Positions 17,911 to 26,310 of a DNA stretch of 64,000 nt are shown here, piece after piece (position 1 is the stretch's first letter; each line of letters begins with the position of its first letter). The position numbers were made by a program, and so were the translations under genes. The notes under the pieces are model-generated. The model did not search any database and had not been told where the DNA came from. It was given only the letters and a program-made list of their open reading frames with translations. Source of the DNA: Azonexus hydrophilus DSM 23864 (lineage in GTDB: Bacteria > Pseudomonadota > Gammaproteobacteria > Burkholderiales > Rhodocyclaceae); NCBI RefSeq assembly GCF_000429605.1, contig NZ_AUCE01000012.1:434001-498000 (forward strand), in the 5' to 3' direction.

Positions 17911-19257
17911 ATGGGTGATTTAGCAAAACAACCGGGGCGCCTGCAACGTGCACCGGAAAATTTCCTGACGGAAGATCAGGTCAAGGCCGTTGCTGCAGGA
18001 CGTCGCAATTTCCTGCGCAAGAGTTTCATGGCGGCGGGGGCCGCGATGGCAGCACCGCTGGCCGCGCGTGCCGCCGAGGGCGATCCGGCAATTCTGAATC
18101 TGCCGGACTGGAGCAAGCAGCTGGGCATGCCGGTAGCGCTCAATCCCTACGGTCAGCCGTCGAAGTATGAGAGCCAGTTGCTGCGCCGCGAGTCGCCGGG
18201 TCTGACCCGGGTGCCGCAGGCCTCGGTGTCGTTTACGCCGCTGCAGGGGCTGTTCGGCATCATCACGCCGTCCGGCCTGCATTTCGAGCGCCATCACCAG
18301 GGTTGGGTCGATGTCGATCCCGCCGTGCATCGTCTGATGATCAACGGTTCCGATCCGGCCTTCCTGAAGAAGCCCAAGGTCTACACCATGGATGATCTGA
18401 TGCGCCTGCCGTCGGTGTCGCGCATCCACTTCATCGAGTGTGGCGCCAATACCGGTCTCGAATGGGGCAATGTCGCCGTGCCGACGGTGCAATACACGCA
18501 CGGCATGCTGTCCTGCTCGGAGTTCACCGGCGTGCCGCTCAAGCTGCTGCTGGAAGATTGCGGCGTCGATTACAAGAAGGCCCGTTACGTGCTGGCCGAG
18601 GGGGCCGACGGTTCGTCGATGACCCGGACCATCCCGATGGAAATGGTCGAGAACGGCGAAGTGTTCGTCGCCTACGGCATGAACGGCGAAATGCTGCGGC
18701 CGGAAAACGGCTATCCGCTGCGCCTGGTGGTGCCGGGCGTGCAGGGCGTGTCCTGGGTCAAGTGGCTGCGCCGCATCGAAGTCGGTGACAAGCCGTACGC
18801 GACCAAGGACGAGGCGGTGCATTACATCGACCTGATGCCGGACGGCAAGCACCGTCAGTACACGTCGATCCAGGAGTGCAAGTCGGTCATCACCACGCCG
18901 TCCGGCGGCCAGCGTCTGCTGGAAAAGGGCTTCTACAACGTCAGCGGTGTTGCCTGGTCGGGTCGCGGCAAGATCACCCGCGTCGATGTTTCCTTCGACG
19001 GTGGCGTCAACTGGCAGCAGGCGCGCATCGAAGGTCCGGTCCAGAACAAGGCCCTGACCCGTTTCAACATCAACTGGGTGTGGGACGGCAAGGAAGCCAT
19101 GCTGCAGTCGCGCGCCATCGACGAAACCGGTTACGTCCAGCCGACCTACGGTCAGTTGCGTGCAGTGCGCGGTTCGAAGTCGATCTATCACAACAATGCC
19201 ATCCAGACCTGGAAGGTCGAGCAAAACGGGGAGATCAGCAATGTCCAGGTTCTCTAA
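17911..19257 (+). CDS. soxC: Sulfane dehydrogenase molybdopterin subunit SoxC
   Basis: SoxC, with SoxD, removes six electrons from the sulfane sulfur bound to SoxY in the periplasm. The 448-residue protein has a Tat signal (RRNFLRKSFMAAG at 31-43), a sulfite-oxidase fold with the candidate molybdenum ligand Cys177 in RIHFIECGANTGLEWG, and a C-terminal dimerisation domain (VDVSFDGGVNWQQARIEG). ATG 17911 was preferred over upstream codons because GGAGGGGAG lies about 10 bases before it. It overlaps soxD by 17 bases. Its presence implies complete thiosulfate oxidation to sulfate without sulfur globules. Confidence 0.94.
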   Translation: MGDLAKQPGRLQRAPENFLTEDQVKAVAAGRRNFLRKSFMAAGAAMAAPLAARAAEGDPAILNLPDWSKQLGMPVALNPYGQPSKYESQLLRRESPGLTRVPQASVSFTPLQGLFGIITPSGLHFERHHQGWVDVDPAVHRLMINGSDPAFLKKPKVYTMDDLMRLPSVSRIHFIECGANTGLEWGNVAVPTVQYTHGMLSCSEFTGVPLKLLLEDCGVDYKKARYVLAEGADGSSMTRTIPMEMVENGEVFVAYGMNGEMLRPENGYPLRLVVPGVQGVSWVKWLRRIEVGDKPYATKDEAVHYIDLMPDGKHRQYTSIQECKSVITTPSGGQRLLEKGFYNVSGVAWSGRGKITRVDVSFDGGVNWQQARIEGPVQNKALTRFNINWVWDGKEAMLQSRAIDETGYVQPTYGQLRAVRGSKSIYHNNAIQTWKVEQNGEISNVQVL

Positions 19258-20032
19258 GTCCATTCTCGTTCTGGCCACGGCGGCCATCGCCAGCAGCGCT
19301 TTTGCCTTTGACAGCTACAAGGGTATCGGTCGTCAGGCCACGCCGGCCGAGGTCAAGGCCTGGGATATCGACGTCCGCCCCGATTTCAAGGGGCTGCCCA
19401 AGGGATCGGGTAACGTCCAGGTCGGCAACGATCTGTTCGAGGAAAAGTGCGCCTCCTGTCACGGCAGCTTCGGCGAGTCGAACGAGGTGTTCACCCCGCT
19501 GATCGGCGGTACCACCAAGGACGACATCAAGAACGGCCGGGTCGGTGGTTTCCTGACCGACAGCATTCCGCAGCGCACCACCTTCACCAAGGTGTCGACC
19601 ATTTCCACGCTGTGGGACTACATCTACCGCGCCATGCCCTGGACCGAGCCCAAGTCGCTGAAGCCGGACGAGGTGTACGCCATCCTCGCCTACTTCCTGA
19701 ACCTGGCGGAAATCGTTCCGGACAACTTCGTGCTGTCCGACCAGAACATCGCCGAGGTCCAGAAGTTGATGCCCAACCGCTACGGCATGACTACCGACCA
19801 CGGCATGTGGCCGGGCGCGCCGGCAGCCAAGGGCGGTATCGGCAATGGCGGCAAGCCGGATGTGACCAACGTGGCGTGCATGAAGAACTGCAAGAAGGAA
19901 GTCAAGGTAGGGTCGGTGCTGCCGGGTTACGCCCGTACGGCACACGGCAATCTGGAAGAGCAGAACCGTACGTTCGGTCCTGTCCGCGGTGTTCGCACCG
20001 TGGATGGTCCGGCGCACAAGTCCGGGCATTGA
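19241..20032 (+). CDS. soxD: Sulfane dehydrogenase cytochrome c subunit SoxD
   Basis: The electron-accepting partner of SoxC. The 263-residue protein has a Sec signal (1-22, SAFA) and one heme c motif CASCH at residues 70-74, with the probable distal Met in YRAMPW. A C-terminal region of about 90 residues contains CMKNC, which is not a heme motif, and GNLEEQNRTFGPVRG. Some SoxD proteins have two hemes; this one has one. ATG 19241 follows GGGGAG and lies inside the soxC end (17-base overlap), showing translational coupling. Confidence 0.9.
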   Translation: MSRFSKSILVLATAAIASSAFAFDSYKGIGRQATPAEVKAWDIDVRPDFKGLPKGSGNVQVGNDLFEEKCASCHGSFGESNEVFTPLIGGTTKDDIKNGRVGGFLTDSIPQRTTFTKVSTISTLWDYIYRAMPWTEPKSLKPDEVYAILAYFLNLAEIVPDNFVLSDQNIAEVQKLMPNRYGMTTDHGMWPGAPAAKGGIGNGGKPDVTNVACMKNCKKEVKVGSVLPGYARTAHGNLEEQNRTFGPVRGVRTVDGPAHKSGH

Positions 20033-20058
20033 TCCCCAATTCAACGAGAGGAGAAGTC

Positions 20059-20523
20059 ATGAACAATCAACGTCGTAATGTACTCAAGACCGGTACCGGT
20101 GCCGCCGTTCTCGGCGCGCTGGCCGCTGCCGGCATGATCCCGAATGTCGCCCTGGCCGCCTGGAACAAGGCTGCCTTCGAAGCCAAGAGCATGGCCGATA
20201 CGCTGAAGGCGCTCGGCGCCGTGCAGCCGGCCGACAGCAGCGATGTTCAGGTCACCGGCCCGGATATCGCCGAAAACGGTGCCGTGGTGCCGGTCGGTGT
20301 CGATTCCAAGATCGCCGGCACGACCATGGTCGCGATCCTGATCGACAAGAACCCGAATGCCCTGGCGGCCAGCTTCATGCTCCCGGCAGGGACCGAAGCC
20401 AACGTGCAGACCCGGGTCAAGATGGGCCAGACCTCGAACGTCTACGCGCTGGTCAAGGCCGGCGACAAGTTCTACATGGCGACCAAGGAAATCAAGGTCA
20501 CCCTCGGCGGCTGCGGCGGCTGA
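20059..20523 (+). CDS. soxY: Sulfur carrier protein SoxY
   Basis: SoxY carries the sulfur substrate as a cysteine adduct during oxidation. The 154-residue protein has a Tat-type signal (QRRNVLKTGTGAAVLG) and ends in GGCGG with the substrate cysteine at residue 152 on the swinging arm, the diagnostic feature. ATG 20059 is preceded by GAGAGGAGAAG. It lies 26 bases after soxD and 30 bases before soxZ. Confidence 0.96.
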   Translation: MNNQRRNVLKTGTGAAVLGALAAAGMIPNVALAAWNKAAFEAKSMADTLKALGAVQPADSSDVQVTGPDIAENGAVVPVGVDSKIAGTTMVAILIDKNPNALAASFMLPAGTEANVQTRVKMGQTSNVYALVKAGDKFYMATKEIKVTLGGCGG

Positions 20524-20553
20524 TCGGATCAACAGGCATTCAAGGAGATAAAC

Positions 20554-20868
20554 ATGTCTACGAAACCCATGCGTATTCGCGCCTCCGTCAAGGACGGCGT
20601 CACTGAAGTCAAGGCGCTGATCGCGCACGAAATGGAAACCGGCCAGCGCAAGGACGCGAACGGCGCCGTGATTCCGGCCTGGTTCATCACCGAACTGACC
20701 GCCACGCACAACGGCAAGCCGGTCCTGGTTTCCGAGTTCGGTACCGCGGTCTCGAAGAACCCCTATCTGGCCTTCCGTTTCAAGGGCGGCGCGGCCGGCG
20801 ACAAGATTGCCATCAGCTGGAAGGACAACAAGGGCGAGTCGCGCACCGACGAGGCTGCCATCGCCTGA
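20554..20868 (+). CDS. soxZ: Thiosulfate oxidation carrier protein SoxZ
   Basis: SoxZ pairs with SoxY to form the SoxYZ carrier. The 104-residue protein has no own signal peptide, as expected, because it is co-exported with SoxY. It includes HEMETGQRKDANG and PAWFITELTATHNGKPVL, which are conserved SoxZ segments. The ribosome binding site is AAGGAG. A 110-base spacer to soxA follows, in which no clear terminator was recognised. Confidence 0.95.
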   Translation: MSTKPMRIRASVKDGVTEVKALIAHEMETGQRKDANGAVIPAWFITELTATHNGKPVLVSEFGTAVSKNPYLAFRFKGGAAGDKIAISWKDNKGESRTDEAAIA

Positions 20869-20978
20869 TGTCGCAATGCCTGGCGGACGGTCGGGGGTGG
20901 CCGGCTGTCCGTCTGCATCCCGGTCAAACGGCGACAGACCAGTGACCGGCAAAACACACATAGTGAACGGAGGAGTTC

Positions 20979-21791
20979 ATGGTAATCCGACAGAAATATC
21001 TTGTCGCTGCGCTGGCCGTCGGGCTGGCGGGCGCACCGTTGCTCGCCGCAGCCAGCGACGATCTGCTCGAAGGCATCAACGCCTATCGCGAGGCCCTGGC
21101 CGATGGCAACCCGTCCGAACTGGTCGCCGCCGAAGGCGAAGAGCTCTGGAAAACCCCGCGCGGTCCGAAAAATGCCTCGCTGGAAAAATGTGACCTCGGC
21201 CTTGGACCGGGCGTGGTCAAGGGCGCATCCGCGCAGTTGCCGCGCTTCTTCAAGGATACCGGCAAGGTCCAGGATCTCGAGACGCGCCTGATGACCTGCA
21301 TGGAAACCCTGCAGGGTCTGGATCCCAAGGCCGTGGTCAATGCTGGCTGGCTGAAGGGCGAAAAGGAAAAGATGGCAGCGCTGGTCGCTTACGTCGTGAC
21401 CGAATCGAACGGGCAGAAGATCAAGGTTGACATGCGTCATCCTGAGATGAAGAAGATGTACGACCTGGGCAAGCTGGCTTTCTACCATCGCGCCGGTCCC
21501 ATGGACTTCTCCTGTGCCACCTGCCACGGTGACCAGGGCAAGCGCATCCGCATGCAGGAACTGCCTGATCTGCGCACCCAGGAAGGCGCTGCCGCCGGCT
21601 GGGGAAGCTGGCCTGCCTACCGGGTGTCGAATGGCCAGTTCTGGACCATGCAGCACCGTCTCAACGACTGCTACCGGCAGCAACGCACGGCCGAGCCGAT
21701 CTACGGCTCCGACGTGACCATCGCCCTGTCCGTCTATCTGGCTGCGACGGCCAATGGCGGCAAGGTCATGACCCCCGGTATCAAGCGCTAA
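20979..21791 (+). CDS. soxA: Sulfur oxidation cytochrome SoxA
   Basis: SoxA, with SoxX, couples thiosulfate to the SoxY cysteine. The 270-residue exported protein has a signal peptide (1-25), one heme motif CATCH at 179-183 and the active-site cysteine ligand Cys231 in NDCYRQQR, which in known SoxA carries a persulfide. The N-terminal domain has Cys71 and Cys107, matching the disulfide of monoheme-type SoxA where the first heme has been lost. GGAGGAG precedes the ATG. Confidence 0.95.
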   Translation: MVIRQKYLVAALAVGLAGAPLLAAASDDLLEGINAYREALADGNPSELVAAEGEELWKTPRGPKNASLEKCDLGLGPGVVKGASAQLPRFFKDTGKVQDLETRLMTCMETLQGLDPKAVVNAGWLKGEKEKMAALVAYVVTESNGQKIKVDMRHPEMKKMYDLGKLAFYHRAGPMDFSCATCHGDQGKRIRMQELPDLRTQEGAAAGWGSWPAYRVSNGQFWTMQHRLNDCYRQQRTAEPIYGSDVTIALSVYLAATANGGKVMTPGIKR

Positions 21792-21801
21792 GGAGGCGAA
21801 C

Positions 21802-22407
21802 ATGAAGAAGATCAGCACACTGGCTGTATTGCTGCTCGCCCTGCCGGGCGCCTGGGCCGACCAGGGGGATACCTATGCCGAGTTCAAGGCGATGATGGAT
21901 CGCTCCTTCAAGACGACCGGCATTGCCCCCAAGCACCGCATGTACCAGCTGGATTTCCAGAAGGAATGCTCGCAGGAAAAGCAGCCGCCCAAGGCGGTGA
22001 TGGACCGGATCGAAGCCGAGCAGATGAAGACCATCCGCTATCCGGCCGACGGCAAGTACTTCGGCGACTGGAAGGAGGGCGAGAAGATCGCCGTCAGCGG
22101 TCGCGGCCTGACTTGGACCGACAAGACCCCGTACAACAACGGCGGCGGTTGCTACAACTGTCACCAGATGAGCCATCACGAAGTCTCCTACGGCACCATC
22201 GGTCCCAGCCTGCTGGAGTACGGCAAGGTGCGCGGCAATTCCGACGACATCGTCAAGTACACCTGGGGCAAGATCTACAACGCCAAGGCTTACAACGCCT
22301 GCAGCAACATGCCGCGCAACGGCGATGCGGAAATCCTCACCGAGCAGCAAATCAAGCATTTGATGGCCTTCCTGTTCGATCCGAACTCGCCGGTCAACAA
22401 AAAATAA
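21802..22407 (+). CDS. soxX: Sulfur oxidation cytochrome SoxX
   Basis: The small cytochrome partner of SoxA. The 201-residue protein has a signal peptide (ending GAWA) and one heme motif CYNCH at 117-121; an ACSNMPRNG segment near the C-terminus supplies the likely Met ligand. The insert before the heme makes it longer than minimal SoxX. It starts 10 bases after soxA with AAGGAGG as the ribosome binding site. An intrinsic terminator-like hairpin follows. Confidence 0.93.
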   Translation: MKKISTLAVLLLALPGAWADQGDTYAEFKAMMDRSFKTTGIAPKHRMYQLDFQKECSQEKQPPKAVMDRIEAEQMKTIRYPADGKYFGDWKEGEKIAVSGRGLTWTDKTPYNNGGGCYNCHQMSHHEVSYGTIGPSLLEYGKVRGNSDDIVKYTWGKIYNAKAYNACSNMPRNGDAEILTEQQIKHLMAFLFDPNSPVNKK

Positions 22408-22421
22408 CCTTGCGTGACTTT

Positions 22422-22453
22422 CCCGGCCGGGTTTGCCCGTGCCGGGTTTTTTT
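22422..22453 (+). terminator. Terminator-like hairpin between soxX and soxB
   Basis: CCCGGC (22422-22427) and GCCGGG (22441-22446) form a stem with a 13-base loop, or a tighter alternative within it, directly followed by seven T residues (22447-22453). It lies 14 bases after the soxX stop and 11 bases before the soxB ATG, inside what is otherwise a continuous operon. It would be expected to lower downstream transcription or process the message. Confidence 0.65.
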
Positions 22454-22464
22454 GGGAAACACAC

Positions 22465-24186
22465 ATGAGCATGAATCGTCGTGAATTTCTTCAGGTGCTG
22501 GCGGTTGCGGCTGCCGGTGGCATGTCGCTGCACAGCGAGTTTGCAATGGCCGAGAAGGGGGCTGCCAAGTTGTACGATCTGCCGAAGTTCGGCAACGTCA
22601 GCCTGCTGCACATCACCGACTGCCATGCCCAGCTGAACCCCATCTATTTCCGCGAACCGAGCGTCAACCTCGGCTTCGGCGAGCAGTTCGGCAAGGTTCC
22701 GCACCTGGTCGGCGATCATCTGCTCAAGCACTTCGGCTTCAAGCCGAACAGCATCGAGGCGCATGCCTACAGCTATCTGAATTTCGAGAAAGCCGCCGAG
22801 ACTTACGGCAAGGTCGGCGGCTTCGCGCACCTGGCGACCCTGGTCAAGCGCATGAAGGCGCGCAACCCGGGGGCGCTGCTGCTCGACGGCGGCGATACCT
22901 GGCAGGGTTCCGGCACCGCGCTGTGGACCAACGCCCAGGACATGGTCGACGCCTGCAAGGCGCTCGGCGTCAATGTCATGACCCTGCACTGGGAAGCCAC
23001 CTATGGCGAGGAACGGGTCAAGGAAATCGAGGAAAAGGACTTTGCCGGCGTCGTCGACATCGTCGCCCAGAACGTCAAGACCACCGATTTCGGTGATCCG
23101 GTGTTCAAGCCTTACGTGATCAAGAACATGAACGGCGTGCCGGTCGCCATCGTCGGCCAGGCCTTCCCCTACACGCCGATCGCCAACCCGCGCTGGCAAG
23201 TGCCGAACTGGAGCTACGGCATCCAGGAAGAGAACATGCAGGCAGTCGTCGACGAAGCCCGCGCGAAGGGCGCCCAGGTCGTCGTCGTGCTGTCGCACAA
23301 CGGCATGGACGTCGACCTCAAGATGGCCTCGCGCGTGCGCGGCATCGACGCCATCCTGGGCGGTCACACCCATGACGGCATGCCAGCGCCGGTGGTGGTC
23401 AAGAACGCCGGCGGCCAGACCCTGGTCACCAACGCCGGTTCCAACGGCAAGTACCTCGGCGTGCTCGACTTCGACGTCAAGAATGGCAAGATCGCCGGCT
23501 ACCGCTACAAGCTGCTGCCGGTCTTCGCCAACCTGTTGCCGGCTGACAAGGCGATGCAGGCGCTGATCGACAAGGTGCGCGCCCCTTACCTGGGCAAGCT
23601 CAACGAGCAACTGGCGGTGACCGAAGGTACCCTGTACCGCCGCGGCAACTTCAACGGCACTTTCGACCAGGTCATCGTCGATGCGCTGATCAAGGAAAAG
23701 GATGCCGAAATCGCCTTCTCGCCCGGTTTCCGCTGGGGTACCTCGCTGCTCCCGGGGCAGCCGATCCTGATGGAGCATGTGCTCGACCAGACGGCGATCA
23801 CCTACCCGTGGACGACGGTGACCAACATGAGCGGCGAGATGATCAAGACCGTGCTCGAGGACGTCTGCGACAACCTGTTCAACCCCGATCCCTACTATCA
23901 GCAGGGTGGCGACATGGTCCGCGTCGGCGGCCTGCAGTACACCTGCAACCCGACCGCCAAGGCCGGCCAGCGCATCAGCAACATGATGCTGCGCGGCCAG
24001 TTGATTGATCCGGTCAAGATCTACAAGGTCGCCGGTTGGGCGCCGGTTTCGGAAGAGGCCAAGGATGCCGGCGAACCGATCTGGGAACTGGTCGCCCGCT
24101 ACCTGCGCGACGTCAAGACGCTGAAGCCGGTCGAACTGAACATGCCGAAGCTGGTCGGCGCCGAAAACAATCCGGGGATTGCCTGA
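22465..24186 (+). CDS. soxB: Thiosulfohydrolase SoxB
   Basis: SoxB hydrolyses the SoxY-bound sulfonate, releasing sulfate in the periplasm. The 573-residue protein has a Tat signal (NRREFLQVLAVAAAGG) and belongs to the 5'-nucleotidase metallophosphoesterase family. The dimanganese site motifs are visible: LLHITDCHAQ near 47-56, LLDGGDTWQGSGTALW, and GGHTHDGMP. The substrate-capping C-terminal domain is intact. ATG 22465 starts just after the hairpin at 22422-22453. The stop overlaps the rhodanese start by one base. Confidence 0.96.
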   Translation: MSMNRREFLQVLAVAAAGGMSLHSEFAMAEKGAAKLYDLPKFGNVSLLHITDCHAQLNPIYFREPSVNLGFGEQFGKVPHLVGDHLLKHFGFKPNSIEAHAYSYLNFEKAAETYGKVGGFAHLATLVKRMKARNPGALLLDGGDTWQGSGTALWTNAQDMVDACKALGVNVMTLHWEATYGEERVKEIEEKDFAGVVDIVAQNVKTTDFGDPVFKPYVIKNMNGVPVAIVGQAFPYTPIANPRWQVPNWSYGIQEENMQAVVDEARAKGAQVVVVLSHNGMDVDLKMASRVRGIDAILGGHTHDGMPAPVVVKNAGGQTLVTNAGSNGKYLGVLDFDVKNGKIAGYRYKLLPVFANLLPADKAMQALIDKVRAPYLGKLNEQLAVTEGTLYRRGNFNGTFDQVIVDALIKEKDAEIAFSPGFRWGTSLLPGQPILMEHVLDQTAITYPWTTVTNMSGEMIKTVLEDVCDNLFNPDPYYQQGGDMVRVGGLQYTCNPTAKAGQRISNMMLRGQLIDPVKIYKVAGWAPVSEEAKDAGEPIWELVARYLRDVKTLKPVELNMPKLVGAENNPGIA

Positions 24187-24797
24187 TGAAATCGATGAAA
24201 TTTGCCCTGGCTGGCCTGGCGCTGGCTTTTTCTGCGAGCACTTTCGCTGCCGACTGGGCGCCAGGCAGCACGAACTGGTCGACCCTGCCGGAAATCAAGG
24301 TGACCAAGCTTTCCCTCTACCTGACACCGAAGCAGGCGTACGACATGAAGTCGGCCGAACCCAAGGGCGTTGCCCTGTTCGACGTGCGCACCCGCGCCGA
24401 GGCGATGTATGTCGGGATGGCGAGCACGGTCGACGCGCTGGTGCCGTTTGTCGAACATCAGGAAATCATGAGCGACTGGGACGAGAAGCGGACGATGTAC
24501 AGGCTCGAACCGAACCAGGACTTCGTGCCTGAAATCGAGCGCCGCATGGGCGAACTCGGTCTGGCCAAGGATGCGCCGGTGATCCTGCTGTGCCGTTCCG
24601 GCGACCGCAGTTCGCGGGCGGCCGATCGCCTGAAGGCGGCGGGTTTTACCAAGGTGTACAGCGTTCCCGAGGGCTTCGAAGGCGACCGCGCCGGCGATGG
24701 TCCGAAAAAGGGGCAGCGTGTGGTCAATGGCTGGAAGAATGCCGATCTGCCGTGGAGCTACCGACTGGAGAAGGCCAGGATGTATTTCCCCCGCTGA
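24186..24797 (+). CDS. Periplasmic rhodanese-like sulfurtransferase
   Basis: A 203-residue exported rhodanese-domain protein with a signal peptide (ending TFAA). The single rhodanese domain has the CDC25-like N-terminal part (VALFDVRTRAEA) and the active loop CRSGDRSS with Cys136, so sulfurtransferase activity is likely. It is coupled to soxB by a TGATG overlap and is the last gene before a hairpin. Handling of sulfane sulfur from the Sox cycle is the natural inference; the acceptor is unknown. Confidence 0.85.
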   Translation: MKSMKFALAGLALAFSASTFAADWAPGSTNWSTLPEIKVTKLSLYLTPKQAYDMKSAEPKGVALFDVRTRAEAMYVGMASTVDALVPFVEHQEIMSDWDEKRTMYRLEPNQDFVPEIERRMGELGLAKDAPVILLCRSGDRSSRAADRLKAAGFTKVYSVPEGFEGDRAGDGPKKGQRVVNGWKNADLPWSYRLEKARMYFPR

Positions 24798-24813
24798 ATT
24801 GCGGGCGTAAGAT

Positions 24814-24860
24814 AAAGCGGCAGGCGGCCGAATCTGAATTTGTCGCTTTGCCGCTTTTCT
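24814..24860 (+). terminator. Probable terminator of the sox operon
   Basis: AAAGCGGCA (24814-24822) pairs perfectly with TGCCGCTTT (24849-24857) across a 26-base loop and is followed by TTTTCTT. The long loop lowers confidence, but the position just after the rhodanese stop fits the end of the operon. Confidence 0.5.
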
Positions 24861-24876
24861 TGAAGAGTAAAATAAG

Positions 24877-24890
24877 AAGATTCTAATCTT
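24877..24890. promoter_or_regulatory. Inverted repeat upstream of the SQR-like gene
   Basis: AAGAT-TCTA-ATCTT lies 49 bases before the ATG of the SQR-like gene in a locally AT-rich stretch. It could be an operator. It does not match the inverted repeat at 17475-17492, so control by the same ArsR protein is not supported. Confidence 0.3.
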
Positions 24891-24938
24891 GTGATTTGCT
24901 AACGGGTGATGCTTCGCCCAATCAGGGAAGGAGAAGAT

Positions 24939-26291
24939 ATGTACAAGGACGCACTCGCGAAAGTGATTGAGGATGTCGGCCAGAAGACGCTGGACCGACG
25001 TTCTTTCCTGATGCTCGGCGCAGCCGGCGCCGGCTCGCTGCTGCTGGCACCGGGCAGTGCCAATGCCGCACCGAAGATCAAGTCCTCGGCGCGCATCGTC
25101 ATTGCCGGCGCCGGTGCCGCCGGCCTGGCGGCGGCGTCTACCCTGGCCGCCCGGCTGGATGGGGCGAAGATCACCCTGATCGACGCGCGCAAGGAGCATT
25201 TCTACCAGCCAGGATTCACGCTGGTCGCCGCCGGCATCAAGGCGTCGCCGTACGTGGTGTCGACCACCAAGGAGTACGTGCCTGGTGGCGTTGAACTGAT
25301 CGAGGAGCGGGTGGCTGAGTTCGATCCGGAGGGCAACAAGGTGGTCACCGAAAGCGGCGCCGCCCATGCCTATGATTTCCTGATCGTCGCCACCGGTCTC
25401 AAGCTCGACTACGAAGCCATTCCCGGTATGGAGGTCGAGCAGATCGGCAACAACGGCCTGGGCAGCATCTACCACAGCCCGGCCAAGGCCGAGGCAACCT
25501 GGCGGGCGATGTCGAATTTCGCCGATACCGGCGGTGTTGGCGTGTTCCTGCGGCCGGGAACGGAAATGAAGTGCGCCGGCGCACCGCTCAAGTACACCTT
25601 CATCACCGATGATCATCTGCGCCGTCGCGGCAATCGCGGCAAGGCCGAGCTGATCTACAACGCCAACAACAAGGCCTTGTTCAGCGTGCCCATCGTGCAC
25701 GAAAAGGTCCGCATGCTGTTTGGCGAGCGCGGGGTCAAGGTCAATTACGAGCGCGTGCTGGAGTCGATCGACATCGGCAAGAAGCTGGCGGTGTTCAAGA
25801 CGCCGGTCGGGCCGGTCGAGCAGCAATACGACTTCATCAACGTCATCCCGCCGATGCGGGCGCCGGATTCGGTTCGCAACAGTCCGCTGCCGTGGCAGGA
25901 GGGCGGCTGGGCCAAGGATGGCTGGATCGAGGTGGACAAGCACAATCTGCGGCATGCCCGTTACGACAACGTGTTCGCTGTCGGCGACGTGGCCGGGGTG
26001 CCCAAGGGCAAGACGGCAGCCAGCGTCAAGTGGCAGGTGCCGGTGGCGGTCGATCATCTGGTGGCGAGCATCGCCGGCAAGGAATCGGAAGCCCACTACA
26101 ACGGCTACACCTCGTGCCCGCTGATCACCCGCTTGGGTCAGGCGATGCTGATCGAGTTCGACTACAAGGACAACCTGACGCCATCCTTCCCGGGCGTGAT
26201 CGCGCCGCTGGAAGAATTGTGGATCAGCTGGGTGATGAAGACCATGGCGCTGAAGCCGACCTATATCAGCATGTTGCGCGGCCGCGCCTGA
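24939..26291 (+). CDS. Tat-exported sulfide:quinone oxidoreductase-like flavoprotein
   Basis: A 450-residue FAD protein of the SQR/FccB superfamily. It has a twin-arginine signal (DRRSFLMLGAAGAG at 19-32), a Rossmann motif IVIAGAGAAGLAAAS near 53-67, a second AVGDVAG motif near 347-353, and only two cysteines: Cys212 (KCAGAPLKY) and Cys393 (TSCPLIT). These are at the positions of the redox-active pair of SQR; the third SQR cysteine is absent. The C-terminal helices (LEELWISWVMKTMALKP) could bind the membrane. Classical SQRs lack a cleavable signal, so periplasmic targeting through Tat is notable. A strong GGAAGGAG precedes ATG 24939. Confidence 0.78.
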   Translation: MYKDALAKVIEDVGQKTLDRRSFLMLGAAGAGSLLLAPGSANAAPKIKSSARIVIAGAGAAGLAAASTLAARLDGAKITLIDARKEHFYQPGFTLVAAGIKASPYVVSTTKEYVPGGVELIEERVAEFDPEGNKVVTESGAAHAYDFLIVATGLKLDYEAIPGMEVEQIGNNGLGSIYHSPAKAEATWRAMSNFADTGGVGVFLRPGTEMKCAGAPLKYTFITDDHLRRRGNRGKAELIYNANNKALFSVPIVHEKVRMLFGERGVKVNYERVLESIDIGKKLAVFKTPVGPVEQQYDFINVIPPMRAPDSVRNSPLPWQEGGWAKDGWIEVDKHNLRHARYDNVFAVGDVAGVPKGKTAASVKWQVPVAVDHLVASIAGKESEAHYNGYTSCPLITRLGQAMLIEFDYKDNLTPSFPGVIAPLEELWISWVMKTMALKPTYISMLRGRA

Positions 26292-26310
26292 TTTCTGGAG
26301 GAATGCAAAG

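Noticed and set aside
20869-20978. Possible terminator between soxZ and soxA
   Set aside because: GACGG/CCGTC arms exist but the stem is weak and no T-run follows.
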